DNA of 34,229 nt from Alphaproteobacteria bacterium. GTDB lineage: Bacteria > Pseudomonadota > Alphaproteobacteria > Rhizobiales > Xanthobacteraceae. The stretch lies in the NCBI GenBank assembly GCA_005885285.1, contig VAZG01000416.1, forward strand, positions 1 to 34,229. Reading direction: 5' to 3'. The notes below the pieces were generated by a model, which ran no database searches, had not been told where the DNA came from, and saw nothing but the letters and a program-made list of their open reading frames with translations. Shown here in pieces: positions 24,960 to 32,209 of this stretch (positions are counted from its first letter, which is position 1; every line of letters begins with the position of its first letter). The translations under genes and the position numbers were made by a program.

Positions 24960-25532
24960 ATGTCTGCCTCTGCGAACAATGCCGCCGAAGCCAACGGCGT
25001 CCTCGAACCATCCTGCCGCGACACCGCAGCCTACGCGCTCACCATCGTGCGTGATGGCGTGATCACCGGCGAAGGCCCGACCACCAAGGGCCGTGTCCAT
25101 TTTTCCCGCGCGCTCGATGCCCTCGACGCCGCCTGGTGCGCGCGCATCCTGACCGCGAGCGCGGTCGAGCATCAACCGGTCAGCCGCGCCGAAGCGGAAG
25201 CCCTGTTCGAGATCAACGAGGCCGCCACCGAGCGCAGCGACGATGGCCGTTTTGACGATCTGCTCGCCAAAGCCGTCGTGCATCACGCAGCCTCCGAGTC
25301 CGGCCTGCCGGTGCCGCCGCGCACGATCGCGCTGTCGCCCGAAACCGCGATCGAGAGCTGGGCGCCCACGCAAGCGGTCGGCGTCGATATCGAAGTGCTG
25401 GAGTGGATCGCGAGGCAAATGCGCGGCAAGCGGCGCGGCAACCGCACCCTGATGGCGCTGGTTGCGACCATCGTCGGCGCAGCCGCGCTGCCGCTGGCAC
25501 AGCTGCCCAACGTGTTCGATATCGGGATGTAA
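24960..25532 (+). CDS. Tail-anchored membrane hypothetical protein (190 aa)
   Basis: Protein of 190 residues starting at ATG 24960, with GAGAAG ten bases upstream; GTG 24918 would add 14 residues. Visible parts are an N-terminal low-complexity stretch (SASANNAAEANG), a domain with YALTIVRDGVITGEGPTTKG and RVHFSRALDALDAAW (about 25-70), a helical segment with many acidic residues (about 75-150), and a final transmembrane helix (LMALVATIVGAAALPLAQL) close to the C-terminus, preceded by RGKRRGNR. The topology suggests a tail-anchored, cytoplasm-facing protein. I do not recognise the family or a function. A strong terminator follows 26 bases after the stop codon. Confidence 0.68.
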   Translation: MSASANNAAEANGVLEPSCRDTAAYALTIVRDGVITGEGPTTKGRVHFSRALDALDAAWCARILTASAVEHQPVSRAEAEALFEINEAATERSDDGRFDDLLAKAVVHHAASESGLPVPPRTIALSPETAIESWAPTQAVGVDIEVLEWIARQMRGKRRGNRTLMALVATIVGAAALPLAQLPNVFDIGM

Positions 25533-25558
25533 GAAGTCCGCGCCTTGCGAGGATCAAG

Positions 25559-25588
25559 AGCGGCGGGGCTATTTCCCCGCCGCTTTTT
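25559..25588 (+). terminator. Rho-independent terminator shared by converging genes
   Basis: AGCGGCGGGG (25559-25568) pairs perfectly with CCCCGCCGCT (25575-25584) around a six-base loop, followed by TTTT. It ends the 24960-25532 gene. The stop codon of the opposing phosphatase gene (25569-25571) lies in the loop, so the phosphatase C-terminus overlaps one arm. Confidence 0.9.
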
Positions 25589-27416
25589 GTCTGCCGCCTT
25601 CGACCTCGAGCCCGACCGTGCGGCCAGGAAATCCCGCCGCGTCAAAGTAGCGCTGCGAACCCACGCGCTGGAAGTTCAATATCGTGCGCAGGCCGTTGGC
25701 GGCCGGCTCGGATTTGACCGAGCCGGAAGTCGCGTTTGGCGTCGTGCCATTGGGCATCGCTTCCGTCATCGCGCGGCCGACGAGATTGCCCTTCGACTTT
25801 GGCGTCAGCCCCAGAACCTTCGCAGCGGTCATGCCGATGTCGGCGTTAGAGACCGGCAGCGCATCGGCATAGCCCGATTTGAAATCCGGCCCGATGGCCG
25901 CCATGAAATTCATGGTGTCGCCGCGGCCGAAACTGCCATGCATGCCCTGGCCCTGGCGCAGCACGGTGTCGGCGACCTCGACCGAGCAGTTGGTCGGCTC
26001 GTCGCATCCAGCTACATAGGAACGGAAATTGACCACGATCGACGGATTTGGCGTCACCGCTTTGCCCTTGAGCGCGATCTGCGACATCGCCAGCGCGCCA
26101 GGGAAGCGGCCGAGATTGTCGTCAACGAATAACCCGGAGACGTAATCCTGCGCGAGCAACGCCTCGATCGCCCGCTTGGCGAGGTTCTTGTCGTTGTTCG
26201 GCAGGTAAATCAGGTCCGATCCGCCGTTGGTGGCGACCACGAGGTCGGGCTTTGCGGGATCCTTGCCGAGCAGGCCGTTGCCGGCCTTGGGGTGCGCGTT
26301 ATCGGCGACCCGCGCGTTCTTGTCGTTTGGATCGAACAGTGGCAGCTCCAGCGCCTTCGCGAGGTCGATTGCGACAAAGCCCATGGGCAGAAAATCCTTC
26401 GGGGTATCGTCGTAGCTGAATTTCGCGGAAGGGCTCGTCTTGCTCTCCTTCGAAATCGTCGAGAAGCCGTGATCGGCCGCGATCATGACGTCGGTGGTGG
26501 CGGCAAGCCCGAGATCGTCGAGGGCTTTTCGCAGTTGCGCCAGATTGTCGTCGGCATTTTTGATGCCGGCCATCGAGGTGGGGCCATTGATTCCCGGCGT
26601 GACGGTATTGAGGCTGTCGCCAGTGTTGTGCTGGCTGCCGTCAGGATCGCGCGACCAGAACACCAATACAAAGGGCTTGCCGCGCGCCTTAAACATCGGA
26701 AGCACCACCTTGGCGGCGACGTCGGCCATATAGGCCTGCTGCACGGTGTTGGCGACCGTGGTCCCCGGCGTCTTGGCATCGCCGGCCTTGCCGTTTTCTC
26801 CGCGCGAGGGGGTCGCGAGCGGTAGATTGGCCTTGGTCAGGGCGCCCTTCATCTCATCGGAGAGGGGGACGCCGTTCTTGCCGCCGGTGGAGTCGTCGAT
26901 CACGATCGAATGCAGGCCGGGTTTATCGGCGCGGTCGGTATGGTCGAAAACGAGGGCCGGACCGACCTTGCCGATTGCCGCGGTCGAGAAACCTTGCGCG
27001 CGCGCCATCTTCAGGATGGTTTCTTCGTTCAGATAGTCGCTCCCGAAATGCTCGTCGATATCGCCGAGCACCGCGTCGTTTTCAATGAACGGGACAACGG
27101 TATCGGCCGGCGCCGACATATAGCCGGTAAAGATCGTGTTGCTGAAGGTTCCGGTATCGCCGAGGTAATGCCCGGTCGCCATGCCCGAGGCATTGGCCAT
27201 GGTGAAAGTCGGAAACAGCGAATGCGGATTCCTGAAGTTGACGCCCTTGTCGCGGACCTCGGCCATGGCCGGCGCGGTTTCGGGGGTGACCTTCAGCGCA
27301 CGCAAGCCGTCGGGAATGAACAGGATCAGGTTATGCGGCGTGTTGTTTTGCGCGGACGCCCCGCCCGCGGCCAGCGTGAACAGACCAGCGGATAGCAGCA
27401 CGATTGCGCGGCGCAT
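25569..27416 (-). CDS. Exported alkaline-phosphatase-superfamily phosphodiesterase/pyrophosphatase
   Basis: Periplasmic enzyme of 615 residues. The signal peptide MRRAIVLLSAGLFTLAAGGA is cleaved after SAQ. The start at 27416 is six bases after GGGAG; ATG 27422 is too close, and the longer frame (to 27656) is leader. The NPP-type metal site is readable: Asp36 (FIPDGLRA), the nucleophile Thr72 in FPTFTMANASGMATGHYLG, then SRDPDGSQHNTG and DHGFSTIS, giving the expected Asp and His ligands for two zinc ions. The family cleaves phosphodiesters, nucleotide pyrophosphates or phospholipid head groups; length and the extra Lys-rich loops do not pick a substrate. It faces the neighbouring SGNH gene divergently. 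Probably involved in phosphorus scavenging. Confidence 0.88.
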   Translation of the reverse strand: MRRAIVLLSAGLFTLAAGGASAQNNTPHNLILFIPDGLRALKVTPETAPAMAEVRDKGVNFRNPHSLFPTFTMANASGMATGHYLGDTGTFSNTIFTGYMSAPADTVVPFIENDAVLGDIDEHFGSDYLNEETILKMARAQGFSTAAIGKVGPALVFDHTDRADKPGLHSIVIDDSTGGKNGVPLSDEMKGALTKANLPLATPSRGENGKAGDAKTPGTTVANTVQQAYMADVAAKVVLPMFKARGKPFVLVFWSRDPDGSQHNTGDSLNTVTPGINGPTSMAGIKNADDNLAQLRKALDDLGLAATTDVMIAADHGFSTISKESKTSPSAKFSYDDTPKDFLPMGFVAIDLAKALELPLFDPNDKNARVADNAHPKAGNGLLGKDPAKPDLVVATNGGSDLIYLPNNDKNLAKRAIEALLAQDYVSGLFVDDNLGRFPGALAMSQIALKGKAVTPNPSIVVNFRSYVAGCDEPTNCSVEVADTVLRQGQGMHGSFGRGDTMNFMAAIGPDFKSGYADALPVSNADIGMTAAKVLGLTPKSKGNLVGRAMTEAMPNGTTPNATSGSVKSEPAANGLRTILNFQRVGSQRYFDAAGFPGRTVGLEVEGGRQKAAGK

Positions 27417-27686
27417 GAACATCTCCCTGCAAGCGGCGATTCTGCGGCCCTCTTGGCCGTGCCTTTGTTTAGTTTTGCTATGCGACGGATTTGTTACAGT
27501 CCGGTCGGATGCGCAGAGGGCTATTCCCGATTTCCTGGGGCTCCGCAAGTACCTGGACGGGACTGGAACCAATCGGCCGCCAAGCTCGATTAGGTCTCTG
27601 CCCGCATGGTTGCCTGATAGAATAGCGCAATTCGGAGTGCCTGGATCTCCCGGCACATCGTGATTTGAGGGGGCGCGCGGGAGCAG

Positions 27687-28691
27687 ATGCAGGACTTCAT
27701 CAAAACCGGAAGGCTCCGCGAAATCCTTCGATCGGTCGGCGTATCCGTTTTGATGACGATGGCGACCCTGGCGGCACTGGAAGTTGTTTTGCGCGTCGCC
27801 GATTTTCGGGAGCTGCGCGAAGGCGTGAGCGAGCGCTCGCTCAGCTATCGCTATGACGCCGAGCTCGGATGGGCGCCGATACCCAATTCAAGCTCGGTCG
27901 TGATCAACGCCCGCTCGATCCACGCCAAACACAATAGCCTCGGATTGCGCGACGAGGAGTTCCGCCTCGATGCCAAACCGACCATCCTGTTTCTAGGCGA
28001 CTCGTTTGTATGGGGTCTCGATGCCGAGGCCGACGAGCGCTTCACGGATTTGCTGAAGCTGAAAATCCCCGACCACAAGATTTTGGCGGCGGGGGTTTCG
28101 GGATACGGCACCGATCAGGAATATCTGCTGCTCAAACGCCTGTGGCCGAAAGTTGAGCCGGCGGTCGTCGTGCTGATCTTCTGCACGCAAAACGACCGCT
28201 TGGACAACAGCACCAACATCCGCTACGAGGGCTATCAGAAGCCTTACTTCGAGACCGCTTCCGACGGCGCGCTGGTCCAAAGCGAACAGCCGGTCCCGAC
28301 ATCCCGCCTGCAATACATCAAGGAAAACTGGCTGGTGCGGAATCTGTGGCTCGCCCGGCTCGTGACCTCGATCTATGTGAAGCTCGACCATCCGCTGCGG
28401 TTTGTGCCCGATCCGACCGAGCGGCTGGTCGGCAAGATACGTGAGTTCGTGGAGACGAACGGGGCCAAATTCCTGGTCGGGATCCAGTACCGCGACGAAG
28501 AGCTCGTTCGGTATCTGCAGTCGAGCGGCATTCCTTTCGTCTTGCTCGACGGTGCGGCAGCCTATCCAGGCTCGGCAACCGGCAGCCATTGGACACCCGA
28601 AGGCCAAAAATTCGTGGCCGAGCGCATGCTCGGCTTGTTGACCGAAAACAACATTGTTCGGACAAGGGACGCCGGCGCGAACAGCCGCTAG
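27687..28691 (+). CDS. Membrane-anchored SGNH/GDSL-type hydrolase
   Basis: Protein of 334 residues. A short basic N-terminus and one transmembrane helix (VSVLMTMATLAALEVVLRV, about 19-37) anchor a periplasmic hydrolase domain. Four family blocks are visible: GDSF with the nucleophile Ser106 (LFLGDSFVWG), the oxyanion glycine of GVSGYGTDQE (136-145), the asparagine of CTQND (166-170), and the catalytic His301 in GSHWTPEGQ. It resembles the SGNH proteins that accompany O-acetylation or deacetylation of polysaccharides (AlgX/AlgJ-like class), but no polysaccharide genes are adjacent. The gene ends with a TAG that overlaps the stop of the opposing DUF3072 gene by four bases. Confidence 0.88.
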   Translation: MQDFIKTGRLREILRSVGVSVLMTMATLAALEVVLRVADFRELREGVSERSLSYRYDAELGWAPIPNSSSVVINARSIHAKHNSLGLRDEEFRLDAKPTILFLGDSFVWGLDAEADERFTDLLKLKIPDHKILAAGVSGYGTDQEYLLLKRLWPKVEPAVVVLIFCTQNDRLDNSTNIRYEGYQKPYFETASDGALVQSEQPVPTSRLQYIKENWLVRNLWLARLVTSIYVKLDHPLRFVPDPTERLVGKIREFVETNGAKFLVGIQYRDEELVRYLQSSGIPFVLLDGAAAYPGSATGSHWTPEGQKFVAERMLGLLTENNIVRTRDAGANSR

Positions 28692-28867
28692 AACGAATCT
28701 GCCAGCTCGATTTCCTTTTCCAAGGCCTCGATCCTGCGCAATGCTTCGGCCCGCGTTAGGTCCTCTTCAAACTGCCGGGGCTGGTACGCCTCATGGCTGA
28801 GCTTTCTCAGTCGTAGCGCCTGGGCTCGGGTCATTTGGTCCGTCAGCCGGTCTTTAACCCTGTTCAT
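28688..28867 (-). CDS. DUF3072 domain small protein (59 aa)
   Basis: Fifty-nine residues: two helices with the DUF3072 signature, QMTRAQALRLRKLSHEA and DLTRAEALRRIEALEKEI, joined by a short turn. That signature (P/Q-M-T-x-x-Q-A-x-x-L-x-x-L, then L-T-x-A-E-A-x-x-x-I) is shared with many small bacterial proteins of unknown function. The product is highly charged, with no export signal. ATG 28867 follows AAAGG by about eight bases; GTG 28885 would add six residues. It shares a 63-base divergent promoter region with the 105-residue gene, including a LexA-type box (28907-28921), and overlaps the SGNH gene by four bases at its 3' end. Possible DNA-damage-induced gene. Confidence 0.75.
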   Translation of the reverse strand: MNRVKDRLTDQMTRAQALRLRKLSHEAYQPRQFEEDLTRAEALRRIEALEKEIELADSF

Positions 28868-28906
28868 TTTTTGCCTTTCTTGCACGGTAGTGTGTCTTGA
28901 CTATAT

Positions 28907-28921
28907 GTTCTATATTTGTTC
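28907..28921. promoter_or_regulatory. Putative LexA (SOS) box in a divergent promoter
   Basis: GTTC (28907-28910), seven bases, GTTC (28918-28921): the direct-repeat operator recognised by alphaproteobacterial LexA. A TTGACT at 28897-28902 could be the -35 for the rightward gene (with a weak TCTAGT 17 bases on), so bound LexA would cover the promoter. Eight fixed bases are not rare (about one chance hit per 33 kb of duplex), so position is the main support. Confidence 0.55.
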
Positions 28922-28930
28922 TAGTAAGCC

Positions 28931-29248
28931 ATGGACAATAGAATTAATGAAATCCGGCGCAAAATCAGTGTTTTGCGGGCCGATATGATGGAAGTCGAGG
29001 CGGCGATCCGTGGCCAGATCAAGCAGGATCTGGACTGCGCGGAATCCGCTGCGCGGCTTTTTGCGATGCGTCAGGAGGTCGTGGCATGGATCGGTGACTG
29101 GAAGGCCGCCGGCGGCGGCGAGCGGTTGCCGACCGTGCAGGAGCGGCTGAAGGAAAATCATCGCTCGCCCGAGAAGAACAAGCCCGAGAAGAACAAGCCC
29201 GAGAAGAACAATAAGAGCGAAAAGCTGCGCGTCGTCGCGCGCCGCTAG
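28931..29248 (+). CDS. Small conserved protein with lysine-rich repeat tail (105 aa)
   Basis: Protein of 105 residues. The N-terminal helical part (MDNRINEIRRKISVLRADMM, then EVEAAIRGQIKQDLDCAESA and ARLFAMRQEV) is a heptad-like, charged coiled-coil candidate followed by a Gly-rich turn (AAGGGERLP). The C-terminus carries three near-exact copies of a five-residue unit PEKNK (residues 79-95; 15-base repeats from about 29168) and a basic end (KLRVVARR). No membrane segment or export signal. The ATG is ten bases past a LexA-type box and has no ribosome site, so the message may be leaderless. I recall similar N-termini in short rhizobial genes. A DNA-damage-linked role is inferred only from the operator. 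Confidence 0.7.
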   Translation: MDNRINEIRRKISVLRADMMEVEAAIRGQIKQDLDCAESAARLFAMRQEVVAWIGDWKAAGGGERLPTVQERLKENHRSPEKNKPEKNKPEKNNKSEKLRVVARR

Positions 29249-29334
29249 GCTCTGCCGTCCGCTAGGACTTGCAAGAGCGAAGCCGGCCTCGTGCGGACGC
29301 AGCTCGGGGATTTCCAAAAATTTTTCGGCGTCCC

Positions 29335-29363
29335 CTTGAAACCTGTTCGCCGTTTTCCAATTT
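29335..29363 (+). promoter_or_regulatory. RpoH (sigma-32)-type heat-shock promoter
   Basis: CTTGAAA (29335-29341), a 15-base spacer, then CCAATTT (29357-29363) matches the sigma-32 pattern CTTGAAA/CCCCATNT well at -35 and moderately at -10. It lies about 120 bases before the Hsp20 start, so the transcript would carry a leader of about 110 bases, where the ROSE-like element sits. Confidence 0.75.
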
Positions 29364-29370
29364 TTATTCC

Positions 29371-29480
29371 GCCGCCGCGAGGCGGCCGGGGCGCCCGTCG
29401 AGGGCCCCGCGATTGAGACGGGCGCCGGTCATGGTGTCCGGTGCCGGCTCGTACCATCTTGCTCTTTGGAGGATTTGGCT
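29371..29480 (+). promoter_or_regulatory. ROSE-like RNA thermometer in the Hsp20 leader
   Basis: The leader between the heat-shock promoter and the Hsp20 ATG folds into successive stems (GCCGCC/GGCGGC at 29371-29386; GGCGCCCGTC with GACGGGCGCC). It ends with TTGCT (29459-29463) followed by GGAGGATTTGGCT and the start codon. In ROSE elements of Bradyrhizobium small heat-shock genes U(U/C)GCU pairs with the ribosome site at low temperature and melts on heating; spacing and the final sequence agree with that description. Confidence 0.85.
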
Positions 29481-29816
29481 ATGAGGTATGATTGGACTCC
29501 GCTGTGGCGATCGACCGTTGGTTTCGATCGTCTGTTCGACGCCTTCGACGAAGTTCAGAAGGCAGCCGAAGACAACTATCCCCTCTACAATATCGAACGC
29601 GTGGACCAGGATCGCTTCCGGATTTCGGTAGCACGTCCGTTCAAGCGGCAATTCACGCTCGCCGACCATGTCGAGGTCAAGAGCGCCAGTTTCGAGAACG
29701 GCTTGCTGGTGATCGAACTGGCGCGCGAGATTCCCGAGGCCATGAAGCCACGCAAGATCGAGATCGGCGCCACCGCGCCGAAAACGGTCAGCCAGATCGA
29801 TGCGAGGGCCGCCTGA
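29481..29816 (+). CDS. Hsp20-family small heat-shock protein with an internal deletion
   Basis: Product of 111 residues, against about 150 for typical relatives. The N-terminus (MRYDWTPLWRSTVGFDRLFD) and the C-terminal part (ARPFKRQFTLADHVEVKSAS, FENGLLVIELAREIPEAMKP) are standard Bradyrhizobium HspA/IbpA-like sequence. Between ISV (48-50) and ARPF (51-54), however, the stretch with the A-L-A-G-F, E-G-R-K and Y-R-G-I-S segments of the alpha-crystallin domain is missing, about 40 residues, in frame. This removes several core beta strands, so chaperone function and dimer formation are probably lost. The start is ATG 29481 behind GGAGGA. The RpoH-type promoter and ROSE-like leader are intact. 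Either a recent deletion, or a natural short variant. Confidence 0.8.
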   Translation: MRYDWTPLWRSTVGFDRLFDAFDEVQKAAEDNYPLYNIERVDQDRFRISVARPFKRQFTLADHVEVKSASFENGLLVIELAREIPEAMKPRKIEIGATAPKTVSQIDARAA

Positions 29817-29873
29817 ACCGCGCTCGTGAGGCAAGCCAAATCATGTTGCCGCGTCTTCGCGCGCGGCAACTAC

Positions 29874-29920
29874 AGCATGATCCGGAAAAGTGGACACCGG
29901 TTTTCCGAAAAGATCATGCT
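29874..29920. repeat. Palindromic repeat (AGCATGATCCGGAAAA type)
   Basis: AGCATGATC (29874-29882) answers GATCATGCT (29912-29920), and CGGAAAA (29883-29889) answers TTTTCCG (29901-29907), around GTGGACACCGG. I know this motif as a very common intergenic palindrome in Bradyrhizobium and other Rhizobiales. A GTTGCCGCG/CGCGGCAAC hairpin (29845-29870) stands directly before it. Confidence 0.8.
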
Positions 29921-29930
29921 CAATTAAAAA

Positions 29931-29976
29931 CCTAAAGCGCGATGACGATCTAACTTAAATGTCATCGCGCTTTAGG
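29931..29976. repeat. Perfect 16-bp inverted repeat
   Basis: CCTAAAGCGCGATGAC (29931-29946) and GTCATCGCGCTTTAGG (29961-29976) are exact complements around an A/T-rich 14-base loop. There is no T-tract, so it is not a standard terminator. Similar 'AAAGCGCGATGA' palindromes recur in Bradyrhizobium, often next to the preceding repeat. Confidence 0.8.
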
Positions 29977-30005
29977 TCGATTTGTCAACCGGATTGGAGG
30001 AAACG

Positions 30006-30335
30006 ATGCGGCCGACGACCGCCGACAACGCCGACAACAATGTGTTCGACTTCAATGCGCTGCTTCATCCCGGGACCGTGTTCGCGCATCCCAAAGATGT
30101 GGTGGCCAATGCTTCGCTCAGCCTATCGGAAAAAAGGGCGATCCTGGCGTCCTGGGCTTCGGACGCTTCGGCGATCGCTTCCTGCCCATCCCTGCGAGCG
30201 CCGGCCGGGCTGAGAGCGCCAGTCACCATCGATGAAATCCTGGAGGCGCTTCACGAGCTCGATGGCGGGCCGCGGCATCCGCCGGGCGGCAAGCCGAACC
30301 GCCTGCGTTCAACCAGCCGCGCATTGGCGGCTTGA
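30006..30335 (+). CDS. Small conserved hypothetical protein (109 aa)
   Basis: Soluble protein of 109 residues. GGAGGAAACG immediately before ATG 30006 is a strong ribosome site, so the eight codons upstream (from 29982) are not used. The central block HPGTVFAHPKDVVANASLSL and SEKRAILASWASDASAI is one I recall from short proteins of Bradyrhizobium and relatives. The rest is TIDEILEALHELDGGPRHPP with a basic tail (KPNRLRSTSRALAA). The pattern of helix (K-R-A-I-L-A-S-W-A-S-D) and acidic helix (DEILEALHELD) suggests a small helical protein, possibly a regulator or adaptor. No function is known to me. It sits just past the paired palindromic repeats. Confidence 0.75.
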   Translation: MRPTTADNADNNVFDFNALLHPGTVFAHPKDVVANASLSLSEKRAILASWASDASAIASCPSLRAPAGLRAPVTIDEILEALHELDGGPRHPPGGKPNRLRSTSRALAA

Positions 30336-30397
30336 AGACGGAAGGCCGGGCGCCGGCCGACTCGGGTCCGCAAAGCTGGTGTCTCGCGAAAGCGCGC

Positions 30398-31735
30398 TCA
30401 CCAGATGGCCGCCGCCAAGGCTGCCAGCAGCGCCGGCGGCGTCACCAACAAACCGAGTTGCAGGAAGCGCCAGGCGCTGACATGCACTTCCTCGCGGCGC
30501 AACGCCACGAGCCAGAGGATCGTTGCCAGTGATCCCGTGACCGATAGGTTTGGCCCGAGGTCGACCCCGACCAGGATCGCGGTGACGATTGGCGTCGGAA
30601 GGTGATCGCTGGCGACGACCGAGCCTGCGACCAGGCCGATCGGCAGGTTGTTCGCGACATTATCGGCGATGGCGGTAACGATGCCGACGCTCCAGGTGGC
30701 CCCGGGTACGGATTGCGCAACCGCGGCATGGAGCATTGCGCTCAAATCCGCGATCGCGCCGGTCCGGTTCAACGCTTCCACCATTGCGAACAATCCCGCG
30801 ACCAGCGGCAACACGCCCCAGGAAATGTCCTTGAGAACCGGCCAGGGCGATTGCCGGCTCAGGACAAGTACGGCGGTGGCCGTGACCGCGCCACAGATGA
30901 AAGTCGGCAAGCCAAGCTGAAAGTCGAGCGCGGACGCCCCCAGCAGAACGATCCCGATCGCGCCGATGCCGATGGCGGTGAGTTTGCCTTCCCGGCTCAA
31001 TTTTGGCTTGGGGACGTTGATCTCGATTCGCTCCTCGTTCAGCGCGCGGTGCTGCGTGAGGCGCAGGACGATGTAGGTCACGACGATAGCGGCGACCGAC
31101 GGTAGCGCGAATTGGCGCAGCCACTGCAAAAGATGCGGCATGCGTTCGCCGAACACGACAAGATTGGCGGGGTTTGAGATCGGCAGCACGAAGCTTGCTG
31201 CGTTGGCGATGAAGGCGCACACGAACAGATAGGGCAGGGGGCTCGCGCCCGCCGCGCGGGTTGCGGCATAGACCGCTGGCGTGAGCACAATGGCCGTTGC
31301 GTCGTTGGACAACAGCGTCGTGACCAGCGTGCCGACCAGGTAGACCAGCAGAAACAGCCGCTGCGGAGAGCCGCGCGCATGCTCGACCGCAAACGTCGCA
31401 AGGTAGTCGAACAGTCCCTCGTGCCGGGCCAGCTCCGCGATCAGCATCATGCCGATCAGGAAGAGATAGACGTCAGTGCCTTTGCGCATGCCGTTGAGCG
31501 CGTCGCCCCATGGCAGCAGGCCGCATACCACCAGTGCGACGGCTCCGGCCACGGCCCAGATCGCTTCGGGCAGACGAAAGGGCCGAATCATCACCCCGGC
31601 GGTGGCTAGGGCGACGATGCTCCCGGACAGGATGGAGGCGTGCGGTAGGGGCGGCAAAATGTCGTTCGAACCTTCCAGGCTTGCCCGCGATCTCTGAGGC
31701 GATACTCGTATGGCTAATAAGCCCTGGCTATTCAT
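30398..31735 (-). CDS. ArsB/NhaD-family (ion transporter superfamily) membrane protein
   Basis: Polytopic inner-membrane transporter of up to 445 residues with about eleven hydrophobic helices. Family landmarks are the twin re-entrant segments LSNDATAIVLTPAVYA (first half) and ADNVANNLPIGLVAG (second half), plus PISNPANLVVF and DLGPNLSVTGSLATILW. In ArsB the corresponding parts carry arsenite or antimonite; in NhaD-like members they exchange Na+ and H+. No arsR, arsC or arsA gene is nearby, so the ion is not decided. The N-terminus is uncertain: ATG 31735 has no ribosome site, while TTG 31657 follows GGAAGG and begins at PPLPHASIL, close to where the first helix starts (419 residues). It is monocistronic. 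Confidence 0.88.
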   Translation of the reverse strand: MNSQGLLAIRVSPQRSRASLEGSNDILPPLPHASILSGSIVALATAGVMIRPFRLPEAIWAVAGAVALVVCGLLPWGDALNGMRKGTDVYLFLIGMMLIAELARHEGLFDYLATFAVEHARGSPQRLFLLVYLVGTLVTTLLSNDATAIVLTPAVYAATRAAGASPLPYLFVCAFIANAASFVLPISNPANLVVFGERMPHLLQWLRQFALPSVAAIVVTYIVLRLTQHRALNEERIEINVPKPKLSREGKLTAIGIGAIGIVLLGASALDFQLGLPTFICGAVTATAVLVLSRQSPWPVLKDISWGVLPLVAGLFAMVEALNRTGAIADLSAMLHAAVAQSVPGATWSVGIVTAIADNVANNLPIGLVAGSVVASDHLPTPIVTAILVGVDLGPNLSVTGSLATILWLVALRREEVHVSAWRFLQLGLLVTPPALLAALAAAIW

Positions 31736-31871
31736 ACCGCCCGGGTCGGCGGAACCAAAGGTTGGAATCTAACCTGGCACCCCGGCGGATCGTCCAGATT
31801 TGAACATTTGCGTCCGCTATGGACTTCTCATCGGCCGCCACGGCGTTGGCTGACCTTGCAGGGGTACCTGA

Positions 31872-32018
31872 ATGCTCGACGGCTTCAGCAAACGCGACTT
31901 CGCAATATTTGCCGGCGTGCTGTTGCTGGCGGGCGCGCTGACCGTCGGCGTCGTTGATTTCGTGATCTATCACTATGTCTTTCAGGACACGAATGCGGCC
32001 CCCATCCTCGCGAAATAA
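31872..32018 (+). CDS. Tiny single-pass membrane protein (48 aa)
   Basis: Forty-eight residues: MLDGFSKRDFAIFAGVLLLA runs into GALTVGVVDFVIYHYVF, one long transmembrane helix, then a short tail (QDTNAAPILAK). The basic KR before the helix and the neutral tail fit an N-in topology. There is no clear ribosome site, though GGGGTACCTGA lies shortly upstream. Small proteins of this layout occur in Bradyrhizobium; I know no function. A hairpin with a T-tract lies about 60 bases beyond the stop codon. Confidence 0.6.
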   Translation: MLDGFSKRDFAIFAGVLLLAGALTVGVVDFVIYHYVFQDTNAAPILAK

Positions 32019-32079
32019 TCCGGAACGATCCGGCGAGCGCTGCGTTGGCTTTCCGTTCGCAAGAACAGATGACCTTCCT

Positions 32080-32123
32080 AAAACGGCTTTGGCGCTGTCC
32101 CCCTCGGCGTTGAGGCCGTTTTT
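32080..32123 (+). terminator. Probable terminator after the 48-aa gene
   Basis: AAAACGGC (32080-32087) pairs with GCCGTTTT (32115-32122), with an inner GGCGC/GGCG-rich loop of about 27 bases, followed by a T and CTTT. Long loop, so only moderate confidence. Confidence 0.45.
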
Positions 32124-32209
32124 CTTTGAGACAGTTCAAAGAGGCCGATTGACTTTTCTAGAACAAAAAGAGAACATCACCCCAGAGCCTCAATTCCCGG
32201 AACCTTCGG

